Source: Deltaproteobacteria bacterium
GTDB lineage: Bacteria > Desulfobacterota > BSN033 > WVXP01
Assembly (NCBI GenBank): GCA_019308905.1
Contig: JAFDHF010000001.1
Coordinates: forward strand, 1-64,000
Direction: 5' to 3'
DNA: 64,000 bases
The notes under the pieces were generated by a model. It was not told where the DNA came from. It saw only the letters and a program-made list of their open reading frames with translations, and did no database searches. The position numbers were made by a program, and so were the translations under genes. Shown piece after piece: positions 1-11,132 of this stretch. The number at the start of each line of letters is the position of its first letter. The first letter of the stretch is position 1.

Positions 1-1
1 G

Positions 2-616
2 ATTCAGGATCGCGAGTTTACCAGAGTGGGCGGCACCGAGCCGATCCGTGTGGTCGTTAGGATCATCTCCGCCACCAATAAAGACATAGAAGAAGCCGTC
101 CGAAAGGGCGAGTTCCGTGAAGATCTCTTTTACCGGCTCAACGTGATCCATCTAAGGCTTCCTAATCTGAGGGAGAGGAAGGACGACATCCCTCTACTGG
201 CTCAGAATTTTCTCAATCTCTTCTCTGCTGAACTCGGCAAGGACATCCGGCAAATCTCCCCCGACGCCATGAAACTCCTCATGAACTATGACTATCCAGG
301 AAACGTCCGGGAACTCCAAAACATGATCGAAAGAGCCGTTGCCCTGGAAAGCTCGAATGTCCTTACCCCTCAGAACCTCTCCTCTTACATAGACGAGCAG
401 CGCGACATGGCCAGGATGGACATAGATCTGGAGATTCCAAGAGAGGGAATCGATCTCGAACAGGTAGTGGAGAACCTAGAGAGAACCCTCCTCCTTAAGG
501 CTCTGCAAAAAACCAGAGGGATAAAGAAGAGAGCGGCCGAGCTTCTCCATATCAATTTCAGATCCATGCGCTATCGATTGGAGAAATACGGCATCGACAA
601 CCCAGACGACTCATGA
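2..616 (+). CDS. sigma-54-dependent response regulator, C-terminal part (5' truncated by window edge)
   Basis: The frame is open from base 2, so the gene begins outside the window. What remains is the second half of an AAA+ sigma-54 interaction domain: the sensor-I-like segment RIISATN, the FREDLFYRLNV stretch and the GNVRELQNMIERAV sensor-II region. A Fis-type helix-turn-helix follows near the C-terminus (LLHINFRSMRYRLEKYG). This is the arrangement of NtrC-family enhancer-binding proteins, which remodel RNA polymerase-sigma54 with ATP. The N-terminal sensory domain cannot be seen, so the signal is unknown. Its stop codon overlaps the end of convergent mutL by 6 bp, leaving no room for a terminator between them. 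Confidence 0.93.
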   Translation: MQDREFTRVGGTEPIRVVVRIISATNKDIEEAVRKGEFREDLFYRLNVIHLRLPNLRERKDDIPLLAQNFLNLFSAELGKDIRQISPDAMKLLMNYDYPGNVRELQNMIERAVALESSNVLTPQNLSSYIDEQRDMARMDIDLEIPREGIDLEQVVENLERTLLLKALQKTRGIKKRAAELLHINFRSMRYRLEKYGIDNPDDS

Positions 617-2344
617 GGATCGCTTGAATCTCCTGGCCAACTCCGGCAGACCGATCTCCAGGCATGCCGGTCTTCCGTGGGGACAGGTGAAGAAAAACCC
701 CTCCTTTTCCATCTCCTCGACAAGCCTCGTCATCTCCTCGTGAGACAACACCTGCCCTGCCCGGATGGCGCCGTGACAGGCTGCTACTTTGAGTACCGTC
801 TCAAAAGCCGCCTCACCTCCCCGGGCTTCCTCTTGCGCCAAACCTCGAAGGATATCCGAGACGATCCGGCGGCTGTCACTCCGGGAGAGGATGGAGGGCA
901 CGGACTTGATGGCAACCGTGTTGTGCCCGAAGGGCTCCAGGTCAAAACCGATCCGTTTCAAATCCGAAAAGTAGCGGTTCGCCCCCTCCCATTCTGCAGG
1001 GGAGAGTTCCACGGTCTCAGGGAAAAGAAGAGTCTGAACCTCGGGAATACCACCCTCTGCGTCTCTTTTCAGCCGTTCAAAAACGATTCGTTCGTGGGCC
1101 GCATGTTGATCCACCAGGATGAGCCCTCCTGAGGATTCACAGACCAAATAGGTCTTTCCGATCTGTCCGAGGATCCTCAGGGAGGTTTTTGTACTGCTGA
1201 AGAGCCCTCCATCCGGAGCCCGGGAGTCGACCTTAGCCTCTTGAGGTTCAGCCCCCGGAACAGGACCGTACACGAAGGCCGGTTCTGCCACGGCCAGAGA
1301 GTCCGCCCGATGCTCCCCCAGGCCTGCCGGCAAAGGAACAGCCGGGGGCCCTCTCCTCTGCCCGGGCAGGCCGTGGGACAAGCCGATTACTCCCCTATGA
1401 ATCAGGTCTGTCGAGCGGAAGCGTACTTCGATCTTGGTGGGGTGAACGTTGGCGTCGACATTCCAGAACGGCACATCAAGGAAAAGGATCGCCACCGGAT
1501 ACCGGTCCTTGGGTATGAGATTCCGGTAGGCCTCCATGACGGCATGGTGGATGATTCGATCCCTCACAAAACGACGATTTACATAGAAATAGAATCCCTT
1601 GGAATTGGGGCGGGTGAATGCCGGATCGCTCAGATAACCCTCAATCTCGACAGAATCCATCCTTACCTTCACCCGACGCAGAGCCCTGTAGACCTCCCTG
1701 CCCAGGAGGACCCCGATACGTTCCAATCTCTCCCCTGTTGGTGGAATATCGAGCACCTGCCTGTCGTTATGAAACAGCTTGAAATGAATCCCACACTCGG
1801 CCAGGGCGATTCGGACAACCACCTCCGTGATACGGGAGAACTCCGTGGCCACGGACCGCTGGAACTTCCTTCGGGCAGGGGTATTGAAGAAAAGATCCTC
1901 CACCGTAATATCCGTTCCCCCCCGGCACCCGGTCTCGCGGACCTCCTTGACCTGCCCGGCTTCAAGGAGGATCTCGGTGCCGATCAGGGACCGGTGCTCT
2001 CTGGTGACCATCCTCACTCTGGAAACCGAAGCGATGCTCGGCAGGGCCTCTCCCCTGAACCCGAGTGTACTGACCCTTTCCAGATCATCGCTCACTCTGA
2101 TCTTGCTCGTTGCGTGTCTCTGAAAAGCCGTAAGGGCATCCTCCCTCTCCATGCCCGTTCCATCGTCCACGACCCGGATACTACGGAGCCCTCCACTCCT
2201 TGCATGGATAAGAATCTCCCTCGCCTCCGCATCGACGGCATTCTCAACGAGTTCCTTAACGACAGAGGCCGGCCTCTCGACGACCTCCCCTGCAGCGATG
2301 CGGTTCACCACTTCGCCGGAAAGGACTTGGATCTTCTGGGCCAT
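611..2344 (-). CDS. mutL: DNA mismatch repair protein MutL
   Basis: A 577-residue MutL. The N-terminal GHKL ATPase shows ELVENAVDA (residues about 31-39), DDGTGM and GFRGEAL. The C-terminal dimerisation domain carries DQHAAHERIVFE, which fits the endonuclease motif DQHA(x)2E(x)4E, plus CPHGRP near the end. By family knowledge this is the nicking type of MutL found in bacteria without MutH. The reading frame is open 45 codons further upstream, but ATG at 2344 is chosen because the conserved N-terminus (MAQKIQVLSGEVVNRIAAGE) starts there and AGAGG precedes it. It lies 94 bp downstream of dnaE on the same strand. Confidence 0.96.
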   Translation of the reverse strand: MAQKIQVLSGEVVNRIAAGEVVERPASVVKELVENAVDAEAREILIHARSGGLRSIRVVDDGTGMEREDALTAFQRHATSKIRVSDDLERVSTLGFRGEALPSIASVSRVRMVTREHRSLIGTEILLEAGQVKEVRETGCRGGTDITVEDLFFNTPARRKFQRSVATEFSRITEVVVRIALAECGIHFKLFHNDRQVLDIPPTGERLERIGVLLGREVYRALRRVKVRMDSVEIEGYLSDPAFTRPNSKGFYFYVNRRFVRDRIIHHAVMEAYRNLIPKDRYPVAILFLDVPFWNVDANVHPTKIEVRFRSTDLIHRGVIGLSHGLPGQRRGPPAVPLPAGLGEHRADSLAVAEPAFVYGPVPGAEPQEAKVDSRAPDGGLFSSTKTSLRILGQIGKTYLVCESSGGLILVDQHAAHERIVFERLKRDAEGGIPEVQTLLFPETVELSPAEWEGANRYFSDLKRIGFDLEPFGHNTVAIKSVPSILSRSDSRRIVSDILRGLAQEEARGGEAAFETVLKVAACHGAIRAGQVLSHEEMTRLVEEMEKEGFFFTCPHGRPACLEIGLPELARRFKRSS

Positions 2345-2438
2345 GGCAAACCTCTGTATATGTGAATATCGAATCCCCGCCTCTAAGCCTCGACTCTCCA
2401 GAGCCGTTCGATCGAGCGACGATGGCCGGAACCCTAAC

Positions 2439-5400
2439 CTATTCAAACCTCGCGACAGGATAGCCGAAGGTCGCCTCAAGAGAGGCGAGCAAAGCGGAAG
2501 AGGGATCGACCTTTATGGGAAGACGGATCACGGTTTCACCCTTGCTGGGCACGATCAGGTGGAGGAAGGCCGTGCTCTCTCCCTGGTTCTCCAGCAGGAT
2601 CTTCTTCAAATCCACCAGCTCATTCCGCCCGATCCCCGGGCTCTTCAGAATGAAATGGACCTTGGAGACGCGAGTCCTCTCATTCTGGGAGAGGGGCAAA
2701 ACCTGGGAAGCCTTGATCTTGGGATTCTCATCCTCCATATCCAGAATTCCACGGACCACCACCGGGCCGTCCGCTCTAAGATACTGCAGGCTTGCCTTGA
2801 AAACATCGGGGAAGAGAATCACCTCCACAAAGCCCTTCATATCTTCCAGGGAGAGAAAGGCCATGCGGTCCCCTTTTCTGGTTTGAATCTCCTTGATGGA
2901 GTTCACCACCCCGCAGACACTCACCTCACTGCCGTTCTGCCGTTCCAGAATACTGACCGTGTCATCCTGGCCGTAGCGCCTGATCTCATCCTCAAAACGG
3001 GCAAGGGGGTGGCTGGTAATGTAGAAACCGACCGCCTCCTTCTCGAAAGCCAGCCGCTGATTTTCAGGCCACTCGTCGATTTCTGGAAGGAGCCCTTCCC
3101 CATCCTCCTTCGAACCTCCGCCTTCCATTTGAGGGAATATCCCCATCTGCCTGCTCTCCCTTGCTCTTTGGAGACTCTGGCCCCGGTCTACGGCCTCATC
3201 AAGGACCGCCATCATCCGAGCCCGAGCCAGTCCCGTGAAGTCGAAAGCGCCGCTCTTTATCAGACTCTCCAGGACCCGTTTGTTGACCCTCCGCAGATCG
3301 ACCCGGCCGCAGAAATCGAAGATGGAAAGAAAATTCCCCCCTCTTTCTCTCTCTGTCAGAATCGATTCGATGGACCCGGTCCCCACGTTCTTGATAGCCG
3401 CCAGGCCAAAACGGATCCGGTCGCCTACGATCGTAAAATCCCTCCAGCTCTCGTTCACATCCGGGGGAAGGACCTCTATCTTCATATCCCGGCATTCGGC
3501 GATGTACTTGACGATCTTGTCGGTGGTGTCCACTTCGCTCGTCAACAGAGCAGCCATGAATTCCACGGGGTAGTGGGCCTTCAAGTACGCGGTCTGGAAG
3601 GCGATGAGGGCATAGGCGGCGCTGTGGGACTTATTGAACCCGTATTCGGCAAACTTGGCCATGAGCTCAAAGATTCTTTCGGCCTTCTCGGGGCTGATTC
3701 TCTTCTTCCGGGCACCCTCCATAAACTTCTCTCGTTGTTTCGCCATTTCGGCGGGTATCTTCTTACCCATGGCCCGCCGAAGCCCGTCTGCATCTCCAAG
3801 GCTGAAATCAGCCAGGAGAGTGGCAATCTTCATTACCTGTTCCTGGTAGACAATAACCCCGTAAGTTTCTCCCAGTACCTCTTCGAGTTCGGGGAGCACA
3901 TACTCTGCTGCCTCGGCCCCGTGCCTCCGCCTGATGAAGTCGTCCACCATCCCGCTGCCCAGGGGGCCGGGCCGGTACAGGGCCACCAGGGCTATTATGT
4001 CTTCAAATGTCTCGGGCTTGAGCTTGACCAGGAGCTCCTTCATCCCCGGGCTCTCAAGCTGAAACACCCCGTTGGTGGCCCCGGAGCCGAGAAGCTCGTA
4101 GGTCTTTGAATCGGCAAGATCGATCGATTCGAGCTTGAAGCCTGGATCCCTGTGCCTTCTCACCGCCTCTTCGGCTTTGTGCAACACGGTAAGGGTCTTC
4201 AACCCTAGAAAATCGAACTTGATCAAACCGATCTTCTCTATATCCTTCATCGAATACTGGGTAATCACCTCACCGTTCTGCCCCCGGTAGAGGGGAAGGT
4301 ATTCCCTCAAGGGTCTGTTGGAAATGACGACACCCGCAGCATGGGTGGAAGCATGCCTCGTCAGTCCCTCCAGCGCAAGGCCTATGGAGATGAGGTTTCG
4401 CACCTGTTCGTCCTTCTCTTCCATCTCCCTCAGAGCCGGTTCCTGGTCCAGTGCCTGTCGGAGGGTTATGTTGAGCGTATTGGGGATGAGTTTGGCTATT
4501 CGATCCACCTCACTGTAGGGCATGTCCAGAGCACGGCCAACATCCCGAACCACCGCCTTTGCCTGCATTTTTCCGAAGGTGATGATCTGGGCCACGTTAT
4601 CCTTGCCGTATTTCTCGGTCACATACTGGATCACCTCATCCCTTCGTTCCATACAGAAATCGACGTCCACATCGGGCATACTGATCCGCTCGGGGTTGAG
4701 AAACCGCTCAAAGAGAAGACCGTATCGCAGGGGATCGATATCGGTGATCTTCAAAGCAAAGGCCACCAGGCTGCCCGCTGCCGACCCCCGCCCAGGTCCG
4801 ACTGGGATGCCCCTCTCCTTGGCGAAGTTGATGAAATCTGCAACGATGAGAAAATATCCCGCAAACCCCATCGACTTGATGATCTCCAGCTCCTTTTCAA
4901 GGCGGGTCCAGTACTTGTCGTGAGGTTCTGGAATGCGGTGCAAGCGTTCCCTGAGACCATCCCTGGAGCGCTCATCGAGATAGAGATTGAGAGATTTACC
5001 CTCGGGCGGCGTAAACCGCGGGAATTTGTACTCGCCGAATCTCAACTCGAGGTTGCACTGGTCGGCAATCCGCAGCGTGTTTTCCAGAGCCTCCGGGTAC
5101 CCGGAAAAGAGCTCCCCCATCTCCTCGGCCGACTTGAAATAGAACTCTTCAGAGGAGAGTTTCATACGATCCTCATCATTGATCGTCTTTCCCGTCTGGA
5201 TACAGAGGAGGACGTCGTGGGCCCTGGCGTCTTCCCTGCTCAGATAGTGGCAGTCATTGGTCGCAACAAGGGGGATTCCGAGTCTCTCTCCGATTTCGGC
5301 AATTCCCTCATTGATGCGCCTCTGGCCCTCCACCCTGTTATCCTGAATCTCCAGGAAAAAACGCTCACCAAAGATCTCCCTGTACTGTTGTGCCGTCCTG

Positions 5401-5870
5401 ACGGCACCCTCCATGTCGTTGTTAAGGATGGACAGGGATATCTCTCCCTTCATGCATCCGCTCAGGGCAAAGAGACCCTCCTGGTACCGGCCGAGGAGCT
5501 CCTTGTCCACTCTGGGCTTGTAGTAGAAACCCTCAAGGTGGGCCAGGCTGACCAGCTGTGCCAGGTTGTGGTATCCTGTTCTGTTCTTCGCAAGCAGGGT
5601 CAGATGATAGGGTTTTTCCATTCCCGGTTTTTTTTCGTGACGGCTGCCTGGTGCCACGTAGACCTCACAACCGATTATGGGTTTAACGCCCTTCTGAATC
5701 GCCTTCTGATAGAACTCGATTGCCCCGAACATGTTCCCGTGGTCCGTGAGGGCAAGGGAATCCATCTTAAACTGGCGGGCCCTATCGAGGAGATCCCCAA
5801 AACGGATAGCTCCGTCCAGGAGACTATACTGACTGTGTACATGGAGATGGACAAAATTCGATCGCTTCAT
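2439..5870 (-). CDS. dnaE: DNA polymerase III alpha subunit
   Basis: A 1143-residue DnaE-type replicative polymerase. The N-terminal PHP domain begins HLHVHSQYSLLDG. The palm contains GPGRGSAAGS and the catalytic aspartates in PDVDVDF. A helix-hairpin-helix region and a C-terminal OB fold (SVCGVVNSIKEIQTRKGD) follow. ATG at 5870 is preferred because MKRSNFVHLHVH aligns with the usual DnaE start; an in-frame ATG at 5894 lies inside the end of guaA. The gene sits 14 bp after guaA and is probably co-transcribed with it and with mutL, joining replication, repair and GTP supply. The length is normal for proteobacterial DnaE. Confidence 0.97.
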   Translation of the reverse strand: MKRSNFVHLHVHSQYSLLDGAIRFGDLLDRARQFKMDSLALTDHGNMFGAIEFYQKAIQKGVKPIIGCEVYVAPGSRHEKKPGMEKPYHLTLLAKNRTGYHNLAQLVSLAHLEGFYYKPRVDKELLGRYQEGLFALSGCMKGEISLSILNNDMEGAVRTAQQYREIFGERFFLEIQDNRVEGQRRINEGIAEIGERLGIPLVATNDCHYLSREDARAHDVLLCIQTGKTINDEDRMKLSSEEFYFKSAEEMGELFSGYPEALENTLRIADQCNLELRFGEYKFPRFTPPEGKSLNLYLDERSRDGLRERLHRIPEPHDKYWTRLEKELEIIKSMGFAGYFLIVADFINFAKERGIPVGPGRGSAAGSLVAFALKITDIDPLRYGLLFERFLNPERISMPDVDVDFCMERRDEVIQYVTEKYGKDNVAQIITFGKMQAKAVVRDVGRALDMPYSEVDRIAKLIPNTLNITLRQALDQEPALREMEEKDEQVRNLISIGLALEGLTRHASTHAAGVVISNRPLREYLPLYRGQNGEVITQYSMKDIEKIGLIKFDFLGLKTLTVLHKAEEAVRRHRDPGFKLESIDLADSKTYELLGSGATNGVFQLESPGMKELLVKLKPETFEDIIALVALYRPGPLGSGMVDDFIRRRHGAEAAEYVLPELEEVLGETYGVIVYQEQVMKIATLLADFSLGDADGLRRAMGKKIPAEMAKQREKFMEGARKKRISPEKAERIFELMAKFAEYGFNKSHSAAYALIAFQTAYLKAHYPVEFMAALLTSEVDTTDKIVKYIAECRDMKIEVLPPDVNESWRDFTIVGDRIRFGLAAIKNVGTGSIESILTERERGGNFLSIFDFCGRVDLRRVNKRVLESLIKSGAFDFTGLARARMMAVLDEAVDRGQSLQRARESRQMGIFPQMEGGGSKEDGEGLLPEIDEWPENQRLAFEKEAVGFYITSHPLARFEDEIRRYGQDDTVSILERQNGSEVSVCGVVNSIKEIQTRKGDRMAFLSLEDMKGFVEVILFPDVFKASLQYLRADGPVVVRGILDMEDENPKIKASQVLPLSQNERTRVSKVHFILKSPGIGRNELVDLKKILLENQGESTAFLHLIVPSKGETVIRLPIKVDPSSALLASLEATFGYPVARFE

Positions 5871-5884
5871 GATCGTGCCGCCGC

Positions 5885-7444
5885 TCACTCCCATTCAATA
5901 GTACTGGGAGGTTTTGAACTCAGGTCATAGACCACCCGGTTTATCCCTTTCACCTCGTTGACGATCCGGTTTGAAAGGGTTCCCAGCAGCTCGTAAGGAA
6001 GGCGGACCCAGTCCGCTGTCATACCGTCCACGCTGCTCACCACCCGAAGAGCGATGACGTGCTCATAGGTTCTCGAATCCCCCATGACACCCACTGTCCG
6101 AACGGGCAGCAATACGGCGAAGGCTTGCCAGATCTCACCAGAGAGGGGCGACTTAGCTATCTCCTCCGTAACTATGGCATCGGCCTCTCTCAGGATCCGG
6201 AGTCTCTCACGGTCGACTTCCCCGATTATCCTCACGGCCAGCCCGGGGCCTGGAAAGGGCTGCCGACCCACGATCTCTTCCGGGATTCCGAGTTCCCGCC
6301 CCACCTGTCTCACTTCGTCCTTGAAAAGCTCACGGAGGGGTTCGAGGAGCCTCAGGTTCAGCTTGTCCGGAAGTCCCCCAACATTATGATGACTCTTTAT
6401 GCGGGCAGACGGTCCCTTGAAGGAGACACTCTCGATAACATCCGGATAGAGGGTCCCCTGAGCCAGGAATCGAACATTTCCGTATCTCTGCGCCTCCCGT
6501 TCAAAGAGGAACACGAATTCGTTCCCGATGATTCTTCTCTTCTCCTCCGGGTCGGAGACACCCCTGAGCTTTGCAAGGAAGAGATCTTCCGCATCCACGG
6601 CCCGAAGGTTCAGATGCATGCGGTTCCGGAAGACCGCTATCACGCTCTCGGCCTCCCCTTTTCTCAGAAGACCGTTGTTCACGAAAATACAGACCGATCG
6701 ATCGCCGATCGCACGATGCAAGAGAACCGCTACAACCGAAGAGTCCACCCCTCCGCTTAGAGCACATATCACCCTGTCAGGGCCAACCCTGTTCCGGATC
6801 TCCTCCACGGTTCTCCTGACAAAGGATTCCATGCTCCAAGACGGCTCGCAGTGGCAGATCTCGAAGAGAAAATTTCTGAGCATCGCCGTGCCATGGGAGG
6901 TATGGGCCACCTCTGGATGAAACTGCAGGCCGTAAATCCTCCGCCGGGTGCTTCCAAAAGCGGCAATCGGGCAGTTTTCGGAATGAGCAAGTCCCTCGAA
7001 CCCCTCTGGAAGGGCCTCAACATGATCCCCGTGGCTCATCCAAACGGAGACCTCTCTATCGGACCCCTCCGAGAAGATTCCCCGAAACAGATCGACCTCC
7101 TTGTCTATGGTCACCTTGGCCTGGCCATACTCCCTCCTGGGTGAGGCAGCCACTCTACCCCCCAAAAGATGGGCCGTAAGCTGCATCCCGTAGCAGATTC
7201 CCAGAATGGGTACCCCCATCTCCAAAACGGAAGGGTCACACCGTGGGGCCTCCGGCTCATAGATACTCGCCGGCCCTCCTGACAGAACGATCCCCTTTGG
7301 GCAGAAAGCCTCTATCTCTGCCCTTGATACGTCGAAGGGACGGATCTCGCAGTATACCTTCAGCTCTCTGATCCGTCGAGCGATCAGCTGTGTGTACTGA
7401 GAGCCGAAGTCGAGAATAAGGATCCTGTCCCCTTCCGGACCCAT
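5885..7444 (-). CDS. guaA: GMP synthase (glutamine-hydrolysing)
   Basis: A 519-residue bifunctional enzyme that converts XMP, ATP and glutamine to GMP. The class I amidotransferase domain (about residues 1-200) shows the cysteine nucleophile in GICYGMQL and the His-Glu pair in LQFHPEV. The ATP pyrophosphatase domain has the P-loop LSGGVDSSV. The dimerisation domain includes [14 protein letters not shown] and ends in the typical [12 protein letters not shown] at 7444 begins directly before [14 protein letters not shown]. It is the first gene of the leftward guaA-dnaE-mutL block. guaB, the preceding enzyme in the pathway, lies about 2 kb away on the opposite strand. Confidence 0.97.
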   Translation of the reverse strand: MGPEGDRILILDFGSQYTQLIARRIRELKVYCEIRPFDVSRAEIEAFCPKGIVLSGGPASIYEPEAPRCDPSVLEMGVPILGICYGMQLTAHLLGGRVAASPRREYGQAKVTIDKEVDLFRGIFSEGSDREVSVWMSHGDHVEALPEGFEGLAHSENCPIAAFGSTRRRIYGLQFHPEVAHTSHGTAMLRNFLFEICHCEPSWSMESFVRRTVEEIRNRVGPDRVICALSGGVDSSVVAVLLHRAIGDRSVCIFVNNGLLRKGEAESVIAVFRNRMHLNLRAVDAEDLFLAKLRGVSDPEEKRRIIGNEFVFLFEREAQRYGNVRFLAQGTLYPDVIESVSFKGPSARIKSHHNVGGLPDKLNLRLLEPLRELFKDEVRQVGRELGIPEEIVGRQPFPGPGLAVRIIGEVDRERLRILREADAIVTEEIAKSPLSGEIWQAFAVLLPVRTVGVMGDSRTYEHVIALRVVSSVDGMTADWVRLPYELLGTLSNRIVNEVKGINRVVYDLSSKPPSTIEWE

Positions 7445-7665
7445 GGAACCACCTCTTTCCTATTCGCCATCCCTCGCCAGCCGAGCCGGCAAAACCATCC
7501 GCCCAGACATCGGCCCTCCCAGAAGAAACTCTGTTCCGGCCGTTGCTGCCCGGGGGTGGATCTCACTCAAGTTTATCAGCTACCCGGCGAATCGGTCAAG
7601 CAGGGGGCAGGCAAAGGGTATTCTTCCTTCCAGGGAAACAGCCAGCACGCCGAGGGCCGCCCGTC

Positions 7666-7694
7666 TTGACTTCTGACGCCCCCTAAAATATACT
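7666..7694 (+). promoter_or_regulatory. sigma-70-type promoter for hflX
   Basis: TTGACT (7666-7671), a 17-bp spacer and TATACT (7689-7694) form a near-consensus promoter. Transcription would start near base 7701, giving a leader of about 35 nt before the proposed AUU start at 7736. It also makes the in-frame TTG at 7712 an unlikely start, since it would be only about 11 nt into the message. The rest of the 7445-7735 spacer shows nothing else that I can support. Confidence 0.75.
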
Positions 7695-7735
7695 ATAAGT
7701 GTGCGAAAAATTTGGTTTTTGGAGGAGCAACCTCA

Positions 7736-9454
7736 ATTAGAATCTACGGCAACGCTACAGGTCTAAAGCCCAGTCAAATCGACAGAATCCAGCGCCTCTA
7801 CCGACGGAAAATTCACCCCGACAAGGTCATCTCTCCAGAGGCTGCCCGTTTCCTCTCGGAAGTATCCCTAGAGATAGGGCGGCAAGTTGGCATCCTAGTA
7901 AACCGGAGAGGTACGGTCGAATACGTAATTGTAGGAGATCAAAAGGGGATCCTGATCCCGGATCTTTCCCGCCACAGAGGTGGTCCTAATCGGCTGAGGG
8001 GACTCCGGTGTATCCACACCCATCTGCGGGGTGAAGGATTGACAGACGATGACTTGACCGATCTTGCCCTTCTCCGCTTGGATCTCATGACCGCCCTTGC
8101 CGTCGATGCAAACGGCGGATCGCGGCGCATGGAGGTTGGCCACCTACTGGCCGACAATCCCAGAGGAGAGCGCTGGGCCGTATCGTCCTACCCGTCACCC
8201 AGCCAATGCGACATCGAGTTCCTGAGCTTCATAGGTTCCCTGGAGGACGAGTTCCGGAGGTCGCAGGGGCTCAGCGGCTCCCCTAGAGACGGTGAGAGGG
8301 CTCTTCTCGTAGGGGTTCATAGGAAGTCCAGGCACCGTGCAGAAGAATCGATGGAGGAGTTGAAGGATCTTGCCCGGAGCAGCGGAGTGACCGTGGTAGA
8401 TTGTGTGATTCAGCGTCCCCATGAGCTCGATTTTCGCTTCCTCATCGGCAGGGGGAAGTTGAAAGACCTCGTGATTCGGTGCAACCAGTTGGGAGTCGAT
8501 CTGATCATATTCGACAACGATCTGACACCGACTCAGGCAGCCGCCATCGCCGACTTTGTCGAGGTCAGGGTGATCGACCGAACCCAGTTGATCCTGGACA
8601 TTTTCGCACAGAGAGCCAAGAGCCCGGACGGGAAGGTGCAGGTTGAACTGGCCCAATTGAGGTATCTCCTGCCCCGCCTCTCGGGCAAGAGCACAGCTTT
8701 CTCACGGCTGGCCGGGGGAATCGGAGGGAGAGGTCCTGGAGAGACCAAGCTCGAGATCGACAGACGCCGGGTCCGGGATCGAATCCACGCCCTGGAAAAG
8801 AGGCTTAATCTTCTCTCCAGGGCGAGAAACCAGAGACGTTCCAAACGGCTGCGGAACGGAATCCCCATCCTTTCCATTATCGGCTATACAAACGCGGGTA
8901 AGTCGACTCTTCTCAACAGCCTCACAAACAGCCATGTTGCGGTCGAAGACCGGCTCTTTGCCACCCTCGATACTGCTACGAGAAGACTCCGCTTTCCCAG
9001 AGACCGGGACGTCATCGTTACAGATACGGTGGGTTTTATACGGGACCTGCCCCCTGATCTTATAGGGGCGTTTCGCGCCACTCTGGATGAGCTCAGAGAC
9101 GCCGACCTGCTGATCCATCTCGTCGATATCAGTAATCCCCGGTTTGAGGAACATATCCGTTCTGTACAAAAGATCCTCGCCGACCTGGATCTCATGCACC
9201 TCCCGAGGCTTCTGGTTCTGAACAAGGAGGATTTGGTGGGTGAGGACCTGGTTCGAAACGTGTGCCACCGCTTCGGTGGAATCCCGATTTCGGCGGTCCG
9301 CCGGTCCACCCTTCCCCGCCTTCTAACCGCAATCGAGGAGAGGCTTTGGAGGCCCCCTCGCCATAGCAACGATGAATACGAGAGGGGAAGTTCCCTGAGG
9401 TCCGAACGCCACGGGGACGCGTCGTTGACAAAGCCGAACCCCTTTGATATATGA
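7736..9454 (+). CDS. hflX: GTPase HflX (ribosome-splitting GTPase), probable AUU start
   Basis: About 572 residues. After a roughly 180-residue N-terminal extension comes the HflX N domain (VGVHRKSRHRAEESMEELKD, then FLIGRGKL), the glycine-rich linker LAGGIGGRGPGETKLE, and the GTPase with GYTNAGKST (G1), DTVGF (G3) and NKED (G4). HflX splits stalled or hibernating ribosomes in other bacteria. There is no in-frame ATG or GTG near the conserved N-terminus (RIYGNATGLKPSQ). The strong Shine-Dalgarno GGAGGAG (7721-7727) sits 8-10 nt before ATT at 7736. The alternative TTG at 7712 has no ribosome-binding site and is almost at the predicted transcript end. Function is sure; the AUU start is inference. 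Confidence 0.93.
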   Translation: MRIYGNATGLKPSQIDRIQRLYRRKIHPDKVISPEAARFLSEVSLEIGRQVGILVNRRGTVEYVIVGDQKGILIPDLSRHRGGPNRLRGLRCIHTHLRGEGLTDDDLTDLALLRLDLMTALAVDANGGSRRMEVGHLLADNPRGERWAVSSYPSPSQCDIEFLSFIGSLEDEFRRSQGLSGSPRDGERALLVGVHRKSRHRAEESMEELKDLARSSGVTVVDCVIQRPHELDFRFLIGRGKLKDLVIRCNQLGVDLIIFDNDLTPTQAAAIADFVEVRVIDRTQLILDIFAQRAKSPDGKVQVELAQLRYLLPRLSGKSTAFSRLAGGIGGRGPGETKLEIDRRRVRDRIHALEKRLNLLSRARNQRRSKRLRNGIPILSIIGYTNAGKSTLLNSLTNSHVAVEDRLFATLDTATRRLRFPRDRDVIVTDTVGFIRDLPPDLIGAFRATLDELRDADLLIHLVDISNPRFEEHIRSVQKILADLDLMHLPRLLVLNKEDLVGEDLVRNVCHRFGGIPISAVRRSTLPRLLTAIEERLWRPPRHSNDEYERGSSLRSERHGDASLTKPNPFDI

Positions 9455-9551
9455 TTTCCAAAAAGAGGGCTGTTTCTGCCCCTCCAGAGGAGGGTGAGCA
9501 AGGCCCGATGTGAGTTGGATCCAAAGGTATGCTCAATATTTGAGAAAAATC

Positions 9552-9574
9552 GGAACCGACAGGTTCCCTTTTTT
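9552..9574 (+). terminator. possible intrinsic terminator or attenuator before guaB
   Basis: GGAACC (9552-9557) and GGTTCC (9562-9567) form a 6-bp stem with a GACA loop, followed by C and a run of six T. It ends hflX transcription or attenuates guaB, whose ATG lies 28 bp further on. The stem is short, so efficiency is uncertain. Confidence 0.5.
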
Positions 9575-9581
9575 GTATTGA

Positions 9582-11057
<1,476 letters not shown>

Positions 11058-11101
11058 GAAAGGAGGAGCCTGCCTTGGTACGGTTTTTGAATATTCCCCT
11101 T

Positions 11102-11122
11102 CTGATTCAAACCTGGAATCAG
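11102..11122 (+). promoter_or_regulatory. hairpin partly covering the ribosome-binding site of the TPR gene
   Basis: CTGATTC (11102-11108) and GAATCAG (11116-11122) make a perfect 7-bp stem with a 7-nt loop. The right arm overlaps the start of the likely Shine-Dalgarno CAGGGA (about 11120-11125) for ATG 11133, so the structure could limit translation of the downstream gene. Confidence 0.45.
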
Positions 11123-11132
11123 GGACCTTTCA

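Noticed and set aside
2151-5930. Long open frames on the plus strand (up to 652 and 529 codons) opposite mutL and dnaE
   Set aside because: They are antisense shadows of well-conserved genes on the minus strand, have no recognisable domains, and are expected from GC-rich codon structure.
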